Source: Hyphomicrobiales bacterium (GTDB lineage: Bacteria; Pseudomonadota; Alphaproteobacteria; Rhizobiales; Phreatobacteraceae). Taken from it: a stretch of 39,034 nt of DNA. A program made the position numbers and the translations under genes. Under the pieces are notes generated by a model, which saw only the letters and a program-made list of their open reading frames with translations, was not told the origin of the DNA and searched no databases. Shown one piece after another: positions 7,668 through 16,745 of the stretch; the stretch's first letter is position 1, and each line of letters begins with the position of its first letter. The stretch spans positions 1-39,034 of the forward strand of contig JAFKKV010000050.1 in the NCBI GenBank assembly GCA_017304475.1. Reading direction: 5' to 3'.

Positions 7668-9215
7668 TTGACCCATGATGTCGTGATTGCCGGAGCCGGC
7701 CCGGTCGGCCTGTTTCTCGCCTGCGAGTTGCGTCTCGCCGGCATCTCCGTGCTGGTACTGGAGCAAGCCGAGGACCCGCGCTCCCCCTTGAAGCGGCTGC
7801 CCTTCGGCATGCGCGGCCTGTCCGCGCCGACCCTCGACGCCCTGCACCGCCGCGGCCTGCTGGACGCCATCGCGGCGCCATCCCGCGCGACGGACGCGCC
7901 TGGCCCCACCAGCTCGCCGGCGGCCGCCCATTGGATGCAGCAGGAGCGCCGTCCGGGCGGCCATTTCGCAGGCATCCAGTTCTACAAGGACAAGATCGAC
8001 ACCACCCAGTGGCGCTATCACCTGCCGTCTCCGGCCGGCACCAGCCTGCCGGTCGAGCTGGAACACCTCGAAACCGTGCTCGCCGCGCGCGCCAGCGCCA
8101 TGGGCGTCGAAATCCGGCGCGGGCTCACCGTCGACGGCCTCGACGCGTCGGAGGGCGGCGTGCCCCTTCGCGCCGGGCCTGAGACCTTTCGCGCAAGCTG
8201 GCTGGTCGGTTGCGACGGCGGCCGCAGCACGGTGCGCAAAGCCGCCGGCTTCGATTTCGCCGGCACCGCGCCCGAATTCACCGGCTATTCCGTCGAAGTC
8301 GCGCTGGCCGATCCGGACGCGCTCAGCCCCGGCCGCCACTACACGCCGACGGGCATGTACACCTATGCGCGGCCCGGCACGATCGGCATGGTCGCCTTTG
8401 ACGGCGGCGCTTTCCATCGCACCCAGCCGATCACCCGCGACCAGGTGCAATCGGTGCTGCGCCATGTCTCCGGCACCGAGGTCACCGTGACGGCGCTTGC
8501 CCAAGCCACCACCTGGACGGACCGCGCCTGCCAGGCGACCACCTATCGCCGCGGCCGCGTGCTGCTCGCCGGCGACGCCGCCCATATCCATTCGCCGCTC
8601 GGCGGCCAGGGCCTCAATCTCGGCCTCGGCGACGCCATGAATCTCGGCTGGAAACTCGCCGCCACGATCCGCGGCGAGGCGCCCGCCGGTCTCCTCGACA
8701 GCTATGAGCGCGAACGCCATCCGGTGGCCGCCGCTGTCCTCGACTGGTCCCGCGCCCAGGTCGCCCTCATGCGCCCGAGCCGCAGCTCGCGCGCGCTTGA
8801 GGCCATTATCCGGGACCTCATCGATACGCGCGACGGCGCAACCTATTTCGCCGAGCGCGTGTGGGGTGTTTCGTTGCGGTACGACCTGGGCAGCGACCAC
8901 CCCCTGGTGGGCAGGAGCGCCCCGGATTTCGAACTGGCTGATGGGACGAGGCTCGGAGAGCCGCTGCGGACGGGGAAAGGGTTGCTGCTGGATTTCGGCG
9001 TCGGTGCGCCGCTTCGGGGCCTGGCCGCGGGCTGGGATGGGAGGGTTGGATATGTCGCGGGGGTTGCCCGGGATCGGCTGGGGGTGAGTGCGGTCCTGGT
9101 GCGGCCGGACGGGGTGGTGGCCTGGGCAAGCGAGGGCGCGCCGGACCTCGACGAAATGGCAAAGGCCGCGGTGGTATGGTTCGGCCGGCCGGAGGAGCTG
9201 CGGGCGTCAACCTAA
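7668..9215 (+). CDS. FAD-dependent aromatic-ring hydroxylase/monooxygenase
   Basis: 515-aa flavoprotein of the PheA/TfdB (FAD_binding_3) family. It uses NAD(P)H and O2 to hydroxylate aromatic substrates; related enzymes also modify antibiotics such as rifampicin. Seen: GxGxxG in VVIAGAGPVGLFLACELRL (residues 4-22), the DG motif in GCDGGRSTVRKAAG, and the GD motif LLAGDAAHIHSPLGGQGLN. The C-terminal about 120 residues form the thioredoxin-like domain found in longer members. TTG at 7668 is used, with AAGGGAA 7 bases upstream. It is divergent from a TetR gene that probably controls it. The tail of a related gene survives as a fragment at 27107-27385. Confidence 0.92.
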   Translation: MTHDVVIAGAGPVGLFLACELRLAGISVLVLEQAEDPRSPLKRLPFGMRGLSAPTLDALHRRGLLDAIAAPSRATDAPGPTSSPAAAHWMQQERRPGGHFAGIQFYKDKIDTTQWRYHLPSPAGTSLPVELEHLETVLAARASAMGVEIRRGLTVDGLDASEGGVPLRAGPETFRASWLVGCDGGRSTVRKAAGFDFAGTAPEFTGYSVEVALADPDALSPGRHYTPTGMYTYARPGTIGMVAFDGGAFHRTQPITRDQVQSVLRHVSGTEVTVTALAQATTWTDRACQATTYRRGRVLLAGDAAHIHSPLGGQGLNLGLGDAMNLGWKLAATIRGEAPAGLLDSYERERHPVAAAVLDWSRAQVALMRPSRSSRALEAIIRDLIDTRDGATYFAERVWGVSLRYDLGSDHPLVGRSAPDFELADGTRLGEPLRTGKGLLLDFGVGAPLRGLAAGWDGRVGYVAGVARDRLGVSAVLVRPDGVVAWASEGAPDLDEMAKAAVVWFGRPEELRAST

Positions 9216-9443
9216 GGAGCGCCGCGCCACGTTGGTGATTTCCCGTTTGCGATATCAGCGAACCACGAGGGTGACAGTTCGCCCCTCGTCGATCATCTCG
9301 ATGGCAGTCTTTCAGCCTTGAAGAATGTACTGTCGCGGTAGCGGGTATCACCGGTATCATTCGGTGCCACGATCTGCTGCGATGCGTAGCCGGCGGTCTT
9401 CCAGCGCTGCGGAGAGCGGGCGCCAAAGGGCAATGCCATTCCC
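9216..9443. other. Intergenic gap with half of a hairpin repeat
   Basis: No gene is supported in this 228-base gap between convergent genes. At 9320-9343, GAAGAATGTACTGTCGCGGT followed by AGCG matches the right arm of the hairpin repeat family found complete at 12462, 13323, 26107 and 27034, so it is probably a decayed half copy. Confidence 0.45.
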
Positions 9444-10445
9444 TTACCTTGCCGACTGCGTCGCCAACTGTCCCTTCGCCGTGGCCACAGCCGTTTCCTG
9501 AGCGGCCTCAGGGGCAGCCCAAATGTCGGGCAGCACGCCGACGCCGCCCCAGTTGCTTCGGGTGATCGGATTTTCCGCCCTGCCAGTCGGCACAACAACG
9601 AAAAGGTCGGAACCGAGGGCATTCAACCCGCCCGGATTAGCTCCTCCGCGTGTTGTTTCGCCGATCACAGTCGCGCGTTTGAGCAATTGCAGATCGTAAG
9701 CGAACTCCTCGCCCGCCGAATAAGTCCTTGGGCCAACCAGCACATAGACGGGCTTGCCAAGATAGTGCACCGGCGTCGGTGAACTCCAAAACGACTCCGT
9801 TCTGAAGGTCGAGACCCCACGATTGCGCCAGATGAGGTCGTTGATATGAACGCGCACGCCCGGGTCGAGGAAGAAACTGACAAGGTAGGCTACGGACGCC
9901 GGATGTCCGCCGCCGTTGTCGCGCATGTCGATGATGAGTGCGGCAGTGTCCGACAGGTTACGCATGGCATCGTCGGCCGCCGGATTGAAGACCTCGGGCG
10001 GAACGAACCGCGCCAAGTGGATATATCCTACATTGCCGTCCAATCGTCTCACCTCGAAGCCGGCATCCTTCGGCGCCGTCGGCGGAGGTTGGTTTCGAAA
10101 CGGTGAGCCAAAGATCACCCTCATATGGCTGTCCTTGGTGATCGCTCGGAGTTGCTCCGTCAGTTGCAGCGCGAACTGAGCTGGATCCGTGACGCCTGCA
10201 TAGGCGTTGTCGCGCAACGCCTTCTCCAGAGCATCCGCCGCCTGCACTCCCAGATCCGGGAACACGTATCCCTCGTGCAACTCGGCGGCGATGCCGCCAA
10301 TCACCGTCCTGATCGCCAGCTGGTCCAAGAGCACCCCGCGCGCCGTATCGGGAGCCACCTCGGCACTTGCCACCGATGGCATAGCCAAAAGGGTCGAAAT
10401 TGCCGCAGCGCAGGCGACAAGAAATGATGCGCGACGATACTGCAT
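9444..10445 (-). CDS. Secreted S41-family (tail-specific/IRBP-like) peptidase
   Basis: 333 aa, start ATG at 10445 with GAGGAG 6 bases upstream. It begins with a signal peptide (MQYRRASFLVACAAAISTLL, cleavage near ASA-EV at about residue 28), so it acts outside the cytoplasm. The body matches the S41 core: VGYIHLARFVPPEVF, ALIIDMRDNGGGHPASVAYL, and TYSAGEEFAYDLQLLKRATV with the likely nucleophilic Ser, then GETTRGGANPGG. There is no obvious PDZ domain, as in the IRBP-like subgroup. It lies 133 bases downstream of the L,D-transpeptidase gene on the same strand, and both products act in the cell envelope, so they may be co-transcribed. Confidence 0.9.
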   Translation of the reverse strand: MQYRRASFLVACAAAISTLLAMPSVASAEVAPDTARGVLLDQLAIRTVIGGIAAELHEGYVFPDLGVQAADALEKALRDNAYAGVTDPAQFALQLTEQLRAITKDSHMRVIFGSPFRNQPPPTAPKDAGFEVRRLDGNVGYIHLARFVPPEVFNPAADDAMRNLSDTAALIIDMRDNGGGHPASVAYLVSFFLDPGVRVHINDLIWRNRGVSTFRTESFWSSPTPVHYLGKPVYVLVGPRTYSAGEEFAYDLQLLKRATVIGETTRGGANPGGLNALGSDLFVVVPTGRAENPITRSNWGGVGVLPDIWAAPEAAQETAVATAKGQLATQSAR

Positions 10446-10578
10446 ATGGCTCCTCGTTTTGGCTCAACCAACGATGACAATCAGCAAAAATCGAAGGATA
10501 AAGTGCCGCGGCCAGGACGTTCTTCCTATTTTATTGTCAACCGAACATCGCCGCCTTCTTCTCCCGTTCCGGCTGGGT

Positions 10579-11250
10579 TCAACTCGTCGCGGGGCCGGCA
10601 GGCAGGACGACCACCTTCGCGCCGATGGGGACGCGCCTATAGAGATCCATGATGTCTTGATTGAGCAGTCGGATGCAGCCCGACGACACCATGGTGCCAA
10701 TCGTCCACGGCTCTACCGTGCCATGCAGCCGGTAATAGGTGTCCTGACCGTCACGATAAAGATAGAGCGCACGCGGGCCCAGCGGATTGCCGGCACCACC
10801 CGGAAGGCCGCCCCGCAAGGGGCCGTACCTCTCAGGATCACGCCTGATCATATCGGGCGTCGGGCGCCAGCCCGGCCATTCGGCCTTGCGCGCAATCGTT
10901 GCCCCGCCGCGGAAATTGAACCCCTCCTGCTTGCCGACCCCGACGCCGTATCGAAGAGCACGGCCATTTTCCTGCACCAGATAGGCGTAGCGGGCTGCTG
11001 GATCGACGACGATCGTGCCCGGCCGCGCGTTTGTCCGATAAGCCACCTCCCTGCGCAGGAACTCCGGCTTGACGCTCGACAGATCGATCGCGGGCAGAGG
11101 AAACGGCTCCGTGTCGACCGCCGCATACATGGAGACGTAGGAAGAGTTGATGACTGGCTCGACCAGACTGGCGCCCGGCTGCTCGTGCATGGTGCAGCCG
11201 GGCATTACAAAGGAAAATGCGGCCACAAAGCCACGTCTGCTCATACTCAT
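10579..11250 (-). CDS. L,D-transpeptidase (YkuD domain)
   Basis: 223 aa from ATG at 11250 (an ATG two codons later is possible). The N-terminus MSMSRRGFVAAFSFVMPGC has a twin-Arg-free signal with a possible lipobox ending in Cys, so it may be a periplasmic lipoprotein. The YkuD catalytic motif is clear near the C-terminus: YYRLHGTVEPWTIGTMVSSG followed by CIR, with catalytic His and Cys. The enzyme makes 3-3 cross-links in peptidoglycan or attaches lipoproteins to it. GGLPGGAGNPLGPRALYL is the typical segment before the motif. It is divergent from a LysR gene. Confidence 0.93.
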   Translation of the reverse strand: MSMSRRGFVAAFSFVMPGCTMHEQPGASLVEPVINSSYVSMYAAVDTEPFPLPAIDLSSVKPEFLRREVAYRTNARPGTIVVDPAARYAYLVQENGRALRYGVGVGKQEGFNFRGGATIARKAEWPGWRPTPDMIRRDPERYGPLRGGLPGGAGNPLGPRALYLYRDGQDTYYRLHGTVEPWTIGTMVSSGCIRLLNQDIMDLYRRVPIGAKVVVLPAGPATS

Positions 11251-11346
11251 CGGCGCCCGACCTCGCGAAAGATGAAAATCCCCGCGATCAGAAACAGATG
11301 GCGCCATATGCGTCTATCTATTATGGTGTAATTGGCTCCATAGCCG

Positions 11347-11370
11347 ATGGTTATGATAAAATCATGCCAT
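11347..11370. promoter_or_regulatory. Dyad-symmetric operator candidate in LysR/transpeptidase gap
   Basis: ATGG-TT-ATGAT-AAA-ATCAT-G-CCAT is a near-perfect 24-base palindrome in an AT-rich patch between the divergent L,D-transpeptidase and LysR genes. Position and AT-rich centre suit a LysR-type or other repressor site. Confidence 0.5.
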
Positions 11371-11470
11371 GGAGTGAATGACCGGCGGACGCATTTCATT
11401 CCGCTCAAAGGATAGGCGTCCCGGACACCGCCTCATATCGCTCGCAGGTTGGAAGTTGGGGTGATGGCCG

Positions 11471-12427
11471 ATGGATATTGCCGCTGCACTGAGAGCCTTC
11501 GTCCGCACTGTCGAGCGCGGTTCCGTGACCGCCGCTGCACGCGATCTCGCGATCTCTCAGCCCGGCGTTACGAAGCATCTGCGCAATCTCGAACGCCATG
11601 TCGGCGCACGGCTGCTGGAGCGCTCGGCACGGATCGTGCGCCCGACGCCCCAAGGCCAGGCTCTCTATGACGCGAGCCGGGAGGCGCTGGCCACGATCGA
11701 GGCGGCGCTCGAAGGTGTCCGCCGGGATATGGGTGCGGTGGAAGGCAATCTTCGCATCCACGCCCCGTCATGCCTCGGGGCGAAGCATCTCCATGGCATC
11801 ATGATGGCCTTCCAGCGCCGCCACCCGGATGTCACGGCAGATCTTGTTCTCGACAATCGCGACGTCGATCTCGTCTACGAGAATTTCGATCTTGCGATCA
11901 AATATGGCCGCCCAGCCGATCAGGAACTCATCATCCGCCGGCTCGGCTCGATCCGACGTATTCTCGTCGCCTCGCCGGAATTCCTGAGTCGGTTCGGCGC
12001 CATCGCGACCGTAGAGCGCTTGTCGGAGGTCGGCATCATCACCAGCTCCGCCCTGCTCGCCTCGCGTGATGTCCTCACACTTCGTCACAGCAGCGGCGAT
12101 CTGGTCGATGTTCCCGTTCGCGCCGTTCTGCGCACCAACAACGCCAACGTCATCGCCGCAACACTCGTCGAGGGCCACGCCGCCGGTCCGGTCCAGCAGC
12201 TTCTCGTCAACGACGAACTTGCGCAGGGGCGTCTTGTGCACATCCTGCCGGACTATGAGGTCAAGCCAACCGAAGCCTTTCTTGCCTATCCTTCCGTCCG
12301 TTTCATGCGCCCGGTCGTACGGGCGTTCACCGACTTCGCTGTGCCGGCTCTTCGTTCGGTCGAAGGCATCGTGAGCTCAGGTGAAAGTCGGTCGACTGAA
12401 GAGGATCCGCAGATATCGTTGGCATAA
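11471..12427 (+). CDS. LysR-family transcriptional regulator
   Basis: 318 aa. The N-terminal winged helix-turn-helix is clear: MDIAAALRAFVRTVERGSVT, AARDLAISQPGVTKHLRNLE, then GARLLERSARIVRPTPQG. The effector domain has the type 2 periplasmic-binding fold pattern (NLRIHAPSCLG, DLAIKYGRPADQELIIRRLG). Overall it resembles the CrgA/DsdC-like group of small-operon regulators. It is divergent from the L,D-transpeptidase gene, with a palindrome in between, so that gene or itself is the likely target. The ligand is unknown. Confidence 0.93.
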   Translation: MDIAAALRAFVRTVERGSVTAAARDLAISQPGVTKHLRNLERHVGARLLERSARIVRPTPQGQALYDASREALATIEAALEGVRRDMGAVEGNLRIHAPSCLGAKHLHGIMMAFQRRHPDVTADLVLDNRDVDLVYENFDLAIKYGRPADQELIIRRLGSIRRILVASPEFLSRFGAIATVERLSEVGIITSSALLASRDVLTLRHSSGDLVDVPVRAVLRTNNANVIAATLVEGHAAGPVQQLLVNDELAQGRLVHILPDYEVKPTEAFLAYPSVRFMRPVVRAFTDFAVPALRSVEGIVSSGESRSTEEDPQISLA

Positions 12428-12461
12428 GCGATCAAACGTCACACGAGTGATACTCGCATTA

Positions 12462-12523
12462 CGCTGACAGTGCGCCATTCTCCGCGACGCGCTGCAGAGA
12501 AAAATGCACTGTCGCTGCAACGC
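12462..12523. repeat. Hairpin repeat, copy A (GTGACAGTGCATTTTTC family)
   Basis: CGCTGACAGTGCGCCATTCTC pairs with GAGAAAAATGCACTGTCGC across a short GC-rich loop. The same unit recurs at 13323, 26107, 26850 (half) and 27034. Copies A and B bracket the HAD phosphatase gene. Confidence 0.7.
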
Positions 12524-12551
12524 ACCGCAACTGCGTAACTGCTCGACGCAA

Positions 12552-13199
12552 TCAGTCCAATAGCACGCGAACGCTGTGCAAATCGGGCGCAACGAGATGG
12601 CAGAGCGGAAGGATCTCATCGGTGGCCGGAAGCAGGTCCGGCACCATGACCGTGCGCATGCCCGCTGCTGCCGCGGCCCGTACACCGTTGTGGGAGTCTT
12701 CCAAGGCCAGACAATTCGCAGGCGCGACGCCCAGCAAGGCGGCGGCCCGTAGAAACGGGTCCGGGGCAGGCTTGCCCTGCGCATAGTCACCGGCTGCTAT
12801 CACCGCATGAAAGCGATGAGTTAACCCGTGCAGCTCCAGATTGTGGTGGACCTCCTCCCGACTCGAGGAGGTGCAGATAGCACGCGGCAGGCCGAGCTCA
12901 TCCAGCCGATCCAGGAGTTCCACTACTCCAGCCTTGAGGGCCAGCGAGTTCTTCCTGCCCTGGTAATGGCGGATCCAGGTAGCGCGAAACACGTCGACGT
13001 CACCCGCGGGGCCGATATGTTCCTGCAAGGCGACGCGGTTCACCGGCCATGGGCGGCCAACCAGCGTCAGGAAATCTTCGGTCGTAAAGCTGTGCCCGAG
13101 TTCCTTGGCAGCGGCTATTATCGCATCGTGGTACAGTGCTTCACTGTCGAACAGGACTCCGTCCATGTCGAAGATGACGGCAGCTGGAAATGTTGACAT
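12552..13199 (-). CDS. HAD-superfamily phosphatase, beta-phosphoglucomutase-like
   Basis: 215 aa from ATG at 13199; upstream in-frame residues read as non-coding. Motif I is VIFDMDGVLFDSE (residues 8-20) with the nucleophilic Asp, motif II is ICTSSSREEV, the Lys is in YAQGKPAPDPFLRAA, and motif IV is CLALEDSHNGVRAA. The cap is the small helical type of the beta-phosphoglucomutase/phosphoglycolate phosphatase group. Substrate cannot be told. The gene is alone, enclosed by hairpin repeats at 12462 and 13323, which suggests it may have arrived or been trapped as a cassette. Confidence 0.92.
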   Translation of the reverse strand: MSTFPAAVIFDMDGVLFDSEALYHDAIIAAAKELGHSFTTEDFLTLVGRPWPVNRVALQEHIGPAGDVDVFRATWIRHYQGRKNSLALKAGVVELLDRLDELGLPRAICTSSSREEVHHNLELHGLTHRFHAVIAAGDYAQGKPAPDPFLRAAALLGVAPANCLALEDSHNGVRAAAAAGMRTVMVPDLLPATDEILPLCHLVAPDLHSVRVLLD

Positions 13200-13322
13200 G
13201 ACGATCTCGTCCTTGCGGGCAATCCGCATACTATGGAGCGGCGAAGCGCTCTCCAAATGACGGCCTATTTGTCGCCGGGACGTCGCCAGTGAAGGCAGCG
13301 AACGTCCCGCTTCCAGGATATT

Positions 13323-13386
13323 GCGGTGACAGAGCACTCTTCTCTGGGGTGCCTCGCAAAGAAAAATGCGCTGTCACCGTAGCGCA
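13323..13386. repeat. Hairpin repeat, copy B
   Basis: GCGGTGACAGAGCACTCTTC pairs with GAAAAATGCGCTGTCACCGT around a short loop containing GGTGCCTCGC. It abuts directly a decayed guaA fragment that begins at about 13388. Confidence 0.75.
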
Positions 13387-13387
13387 G

Positions 13388-13585
13388 GGCGCGGCCCAAG
13401 ACGTCTACGCCGAAGGGCGGGGAATCGGCGGCCATGTCATCGACCAAGGTCGCGGCGTACTGTGAGCAGCCCCCGCTGCTGGGCGCCTTCGCCCGTCCCA
13501 CCGGGGGCGTTGGCCGGAACAGCTCGGCGAAGGCCCGCCTGATGATGTCGCAGGCACCCGCCTTGCACCTGACGACGCCTCACCT
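13388..13585 (-). pseudogene. guaA: Decayed guaA fragment (remnant a)
   Basis: Base-by-base comparison with the intact guaA shows collinear similarity to positions about 36627-36815. GCGCGGCC at 13388 matches 36628, CGAAGGGCGGGGAATCGGCG matches CGAAGGGGTAGAAGTCGGCG, and GGCGAAGGCCCGCCTGATGA matches GGCGAAGGCCTGCCAGATGA at exactly the same 136-base distance. The reading frame is lost. It is non-functional and starts right at hairpin copy B. I rely on visual alignment only. Confidence 0.7.
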
Positions 13586-13648
13586 GCCCCGCTTGTCTCC
13601 GTGAAACTCCGCGTCGACACCGAATCATCATTCGGTTAAACTTTCCCC

Positions 13649-14221
13649 ATGAAACCCAAGGACGACGAGAAGCAGCGGGCGATCGCCGAAGCGACATTCC
13701 GGCTTGTCGCGGAATCCGGTCTCGCCGCACTCACCATGTCGGACATTGCGCGGGCGGCCGGCATCGCCACGGCGACGCTCTATGTCTATCACCCGTCCAA
13801 GGACGACCTGTTGACCCGGCTCTATGAGACCGCCAAGACGGCCACCGCCGCGCGGTTGATGCAGGCCTATGATCCGAAGGCGCCGCTGCGCGCCAGGGGC
13901 CGGGCGATCTGGCTCGCCATGCTGCACAACAGGCTCGCCCATTTCGCCGAAGCCTCGTTCCAGGAGCAATTCGCGGCATCCGCCTGGTTTCGCGCACCGA
14001 GCCAGAGCATGGTCGCTTCCGCCATGGGCGTGTTCACCGCGGCGCTCGAGGAGGGGCGCCGGGAGGAAATCCTCAAGGACGTTCCGGTGGCGCTGCTGGC
14101 GGCGCATTTCCTGGCCTCGGTGCGCGAGACGGCGCGGCTGATCCGCGCCGGCGACCTGCCCGACGATGCGGCGAGCCGCGCCGCGGCCTTTTCGATGTGC
14201 TGGGATGCCCTGAAGTCCTGA
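13649..14221 (+). CDS. TetR-family transcriptional regulator
   Basis: 190 aa. The DNA-binding domain is clear: QRAIAEATFRLVAESGLAAL, MSDIARAAGIATATLYVYHP, then SKDDLLTRLYE. The remainder is a helical ligand domain with no close family seen. It lies 36 bases upstream of a short-chain dehydrogenase on the same strand, so the two are probably one operon in which the regulator responds to a substrate of the enzyme. No ribosome-binding site is obvious before the ATG. Confidence 0.93.
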   Translation: MKPKDDEKQRAIAEATFRLVAESGLAALTMSDIARAAGIATATLYVYHPSKDDLLTRLYETAKTATAARLMQAYDPKAPLRARGRAIWLAMLHNRLAHFAEASFQEQFAASAWFRAPSQSMVASAMGVFTAALEEGRREEILKDVPVALLAAHFLASVRETARLIRAGDLPDDAASRAAAFSMCWDALKS

Positions 14222-14257
14222 TCTTGTTTTGCCCTATAACCAAACGGAGATTCGGCC

Positions 14258-15082
14258 ATGACACGCACGGTTCTGATCACAGGCTGTTCCTCAGGCATAG
14301 GTGCCGCCGCCGTGCGGCGCTTCGCCGATGCGGGCTGGAATGTCGCCGCGACCTTGCGGACACCTTCGGCCGCGGACTTCGCGCAAGGCTCGGGCCAGGT
14401 CGAAGCCTTCGCGCTCGACGTGACCGACCAGGCCTCGGTCGATAATGCGGTGGCCAAGGCGGTCGCGCGCTTCGGGCCGATCGACGTGGTGATCAACAAT
14501 GCCGGCTATGGTCTGTTCGGGCCCTTCGAAAGCGCGTCCCGGGAGGCGATCAGCCGCCAGTTCCAGACCAATGTGGAGGGCGTCTTCGCCGTCACCCGCG
14601 CGGTGCTACCCGGCATGCGCGACCGCGCGAGCGGGGTCATCGTCAATGTCGCCTCGCTGACCGGACTGGTCGCGATGCCGCTCTATTCGCTCTACGCGGC
14701 CTCGAAATATGCGGTGGTCGGGTTCTCCGAGGCCTTGAGCCACGAACTCGCGCCGCTCGGCATTCGGGTCAAGGTGGTGGCCCCGGGCTCGGTGTCGACC
14801 GACTTCTCCGGGCGCTCGCTGGCGCGCACCTTCGAAGGTGACGGCGGCGCTTACGCGGGTTCGATCGCCAAGGTCATGGGCGCCTTCGCGGCCAACCGGG
14901 CCTCCAACGGCTCCACGCCCGAACAGCTGGCCGAGGCGCTCTACGGCGCGGCGACCGATGGCAGCGCGCAGGTGCGCTATGTGATCGGCGACGATGCGCT
15001 CGCCGTCATGCAGGCGCGGCAGGAGATCGGCGAGGAAGCCCTGCTGGCGGGGATCCGCCAGCGCTTCGGCCTGGGCTCCTGA
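14258..15082 (+). CDS. Short-chain dehydrogenase/reductase (SDR)
   Basis: 274 aa classical SDR. The cofactor motif is LITGCSSGIG (residues 6-15). NNAGYG follows at about 83. The catalytic Ser is in VIVNVASLTG and the YxxxK in YAASKYAVVG. PGSVSTDF follows the active site, as in NADPH-dependent members. The C-terminal extension is Ala-rich. The substrate is not known. GGAGA lies upstream of the ATG. It is the second gene of a TetR-SDR unit; the following genes are convergent. Confidence 0.94.
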   Translation: MTRTVLITGCSSGIGAAAVRRFADAGWNVAATLRTPSAADFAQGSGQVEAFALDVTDQASVDNAVAKAVARFGPIDVVINNAGYGLFGPFESASREAISRQFQTNVEGVFAVTRAVLPGMRDRASGVIVNVASLTGLVAMPLYSLYAASKYAVVGFSEALSHELAPLGIRVKVVAPGSVSTDFSGRSLARTFEGDGGAYAGSIAKVMGAFAANRASNGSTPEQLAEALYGAATDGSAQVRYVIGDDALAVMQARQEIGEEALLAGIRQRFGLGS

Positions 15083-15223
15083 AGGCCGCGGCCTTCCGGC
15101 AACGGCGCGACCACAATGAAATGGGCCGGCCGGCCGAACCCGGCCGGGGATCTGGCGCCGAACGGCCCAGATTCGGCGTGCGAGGCCTGGGCCGCCGCCC
15201 TCGGAGGCAGCGGCGCGGCGGCG

Positions 15224-15880
15224 TCAGCCGAGCCGCATGGAGAGCTCGACATCCTCGGCGAAGGGCGTGGACAGATAGCCGCCTCCCGACGCGCGGACAC
15301 GTGCGAGATATTCGGGTGAGTCGTCGGCATTGTCGGCCACGACCAGGGCGCCCGGGCGAAGCCGGGGCTCCACCAGTGCGAGGATCTCCGGATAAAGCGC
15401 CTTGGCTCCATCAAGCAGCACGAGGTCGATCGTGTCGGGAAGATCGACGCTCAGGGTCTGGAGCGCGTCGCCCGCGCGGATCTCGACGAGATCCATCAAG
15501 CCGCCATCCGTCAGGTTGCCGCGAGCGCGCTCGATCTTGCCGGGCTCGAACTCGCTGGTGATCAGGCGACCGCCGCCATTGTCGCGAAGCGCGGCCGCCA
15601 GATGCAGCGTGGAGAGCCCGAACGAGGTTCCGAACTCGACGATCGTCCGCGCGCGGCTGCTGCGCGCGAGCATGTAGAGCAGCAAGCCGGTCTCGCGCGA
15701 GACTGGAAGCCAGAGGTCCTTCAGGCGTCCGTACAGGTCGAGATATTCGGTCTTGCTGCGCAAAAGCCGGTCGCGCTCCGCGCGGGAGACGTCGGCCCAG
15801 GCGGGGCTGGTGGCGGCCTCGGCCTCCGCGAACAGGCGGGGCAGCAGGGTGGCGAGCGGGGCGGTCGTCAGGGTGTTCAT
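15224..15880 (-). CDS. Class I SAM-dependent O-methyltransferase-like protein
   Basis: 218 aa from ATG at 15880 (MNTLTTAPLATLLPRLFAEA). SAM motif I is TIVEFGTSFGLSTLHLAAAL. Later motifs are VEIRAGDALQTL and DLVLLDGAKALYPEILALVE, then LRPGALVVADN, which fit the caffeoyl-CoA/catechol O-methyltransferase-like group (Methyltransf_24). Substrate is unknown. It is divergent from a TetR gene that starts 97 bases away, so it is the likely target of that regulator. Confidence 0.9.
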   Translation of the reverse strand: MNTLTTAPLATLLPRLFAEAEAATSPAWADVSRAERDRLLRSKTEYLDLYGRLKDLWLPVSRETGLLLYMLARSSRARTIVEFGTSFGLSTLHLAAALRDNGGGRLITSEFEPGKIERARGNLTDGGLMDLVEIRAGDALQTLSVDLPDTIDLVLLDGAKALYPEILALVEPRLRPGALVVADNADDSPEYLARVRASGGGYLSTPFAEDVELSMRLG

Positions 15881-15931
15881 GCAGTGTCTCCGGTCCTGGA
15901 CAAGCGAGCTGCTTGTGTCGGATCGGAAAAT

Positions 15932-15944
15932 ACGATCAATTCGT
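15932..15944. promoter_or_regulatory. Short dyad in divergent O-methyltransferase/TetR gap
   Basis: ACGA-TCAAT-TCGT is a small inverted repeat in an AT-richer stretch (GGAAAATACGATCAATTCG) between the two divergent genes. It is a weak candidate for the TetR operator. Confidence 0.3.
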
Positions 15945-15976
15945 CGCGTTTCATATTCGCATGGCACCGACGACCG

Positions 15977-16603
15977 ATGACGAACGCCTCAACACCTCGT
16001 ATTTCCTCGCGAAAGCAGCCGCAGCAGATGCGCTCCACGGAGCTTGTCGCGGCCATTCTCGAGGCTGCGGTTCGCGTTCTGGCCGAAGAAGGCGCGGCCC
16101 GTTTCACGACGGCGCGCGTGGCGGAAAAGGCCGGCGTCAGCGTCGGGTCGCTCTACCAGTATTTTCCGAACAAGGCGGCGATCCTGTTTCGCCTGCAAAG
16201 TGACGAATGGCGCCAGACCGGCGAACTCATGCGGTCGATCCTCGAGAATGCGGCGATCGCACCGCTCGCCAGGCTGCGCGACCTCGTCCACGCCTTCGTT
16301 CGCTCCGAATGCGAGGAGGCGCAGATCCGCATCGCGCTGGCCGACGCAGCCCCGCTCTATCGCGCCACGCCCGAAGCCCGCGAGGCCCGCGGGCAAGGCG
16401 AACGCATTTTCAAGGCTTTCATGCGCGAAGCCCTGCCCGAGGCCCCGGAGCCGACGCGTGTTCTCGCCGGGGGCCTGATCATGGCCACCATGAGCACGAT
16501 CGCGAAGCAGTTCTCGGCGACCCCGCGCAGCGCGGTGGAGATCGAAACCTATGCCGACGCCTTGGCCGACATGTTTTGCGCCTATCTGAGCCAGGCGAAA
16601 TGA
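15977..16603 (+). CDS. TetR-family transcriptional regulator
   Basis: 208 aa from ATG at 15977 (MTNASTPRISSRKQPQQMRS). The helix-turn-helix is clear: VAAILEAAVRVLAEEGAARF, TTARVAEKAGVSVGSLYQYF, then PNKAAILFRLQ. The C-terminal domain resembles the AefR-like type (FKAFMREALPEAPEPTRVLA). The open frame continues far upstream, but that part overlaps the O-methyltransferase on the other strand and reads as shadow. It probably regulates that divergent gene. Confidence 0.9.
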   Translation: MTNASTPRISSRKQPQQMRSTELVAAILEAAVRVLAEEGAARFTTARVAEKAGVSVGSLYQYFPNKAAILFRLQSDEWRQTGELMRSILENAAIAPLARLRDLVHAFVRSECEEAQIRIALADAAPLYRATPEAREARGQGERIFKAFMREALPEAPEPTRVLAGGLIMATMSTIAKQFSATPRSAVEIETYADALADMFCAYLSQAK

Positions 16604-16745
16604 GCTGCTCCGCCGGCCAAGGCAGGCGGGTGTCTCGCCCTTGCCGCCCGCCCCAACCCACGACACGCGTCAATTGACGAGTCCTCTTGCACCACGATAT
16701 TGCCGCACCCAGCCAAGCCTCACCTCGTACGGGTGCTTCTCCCTG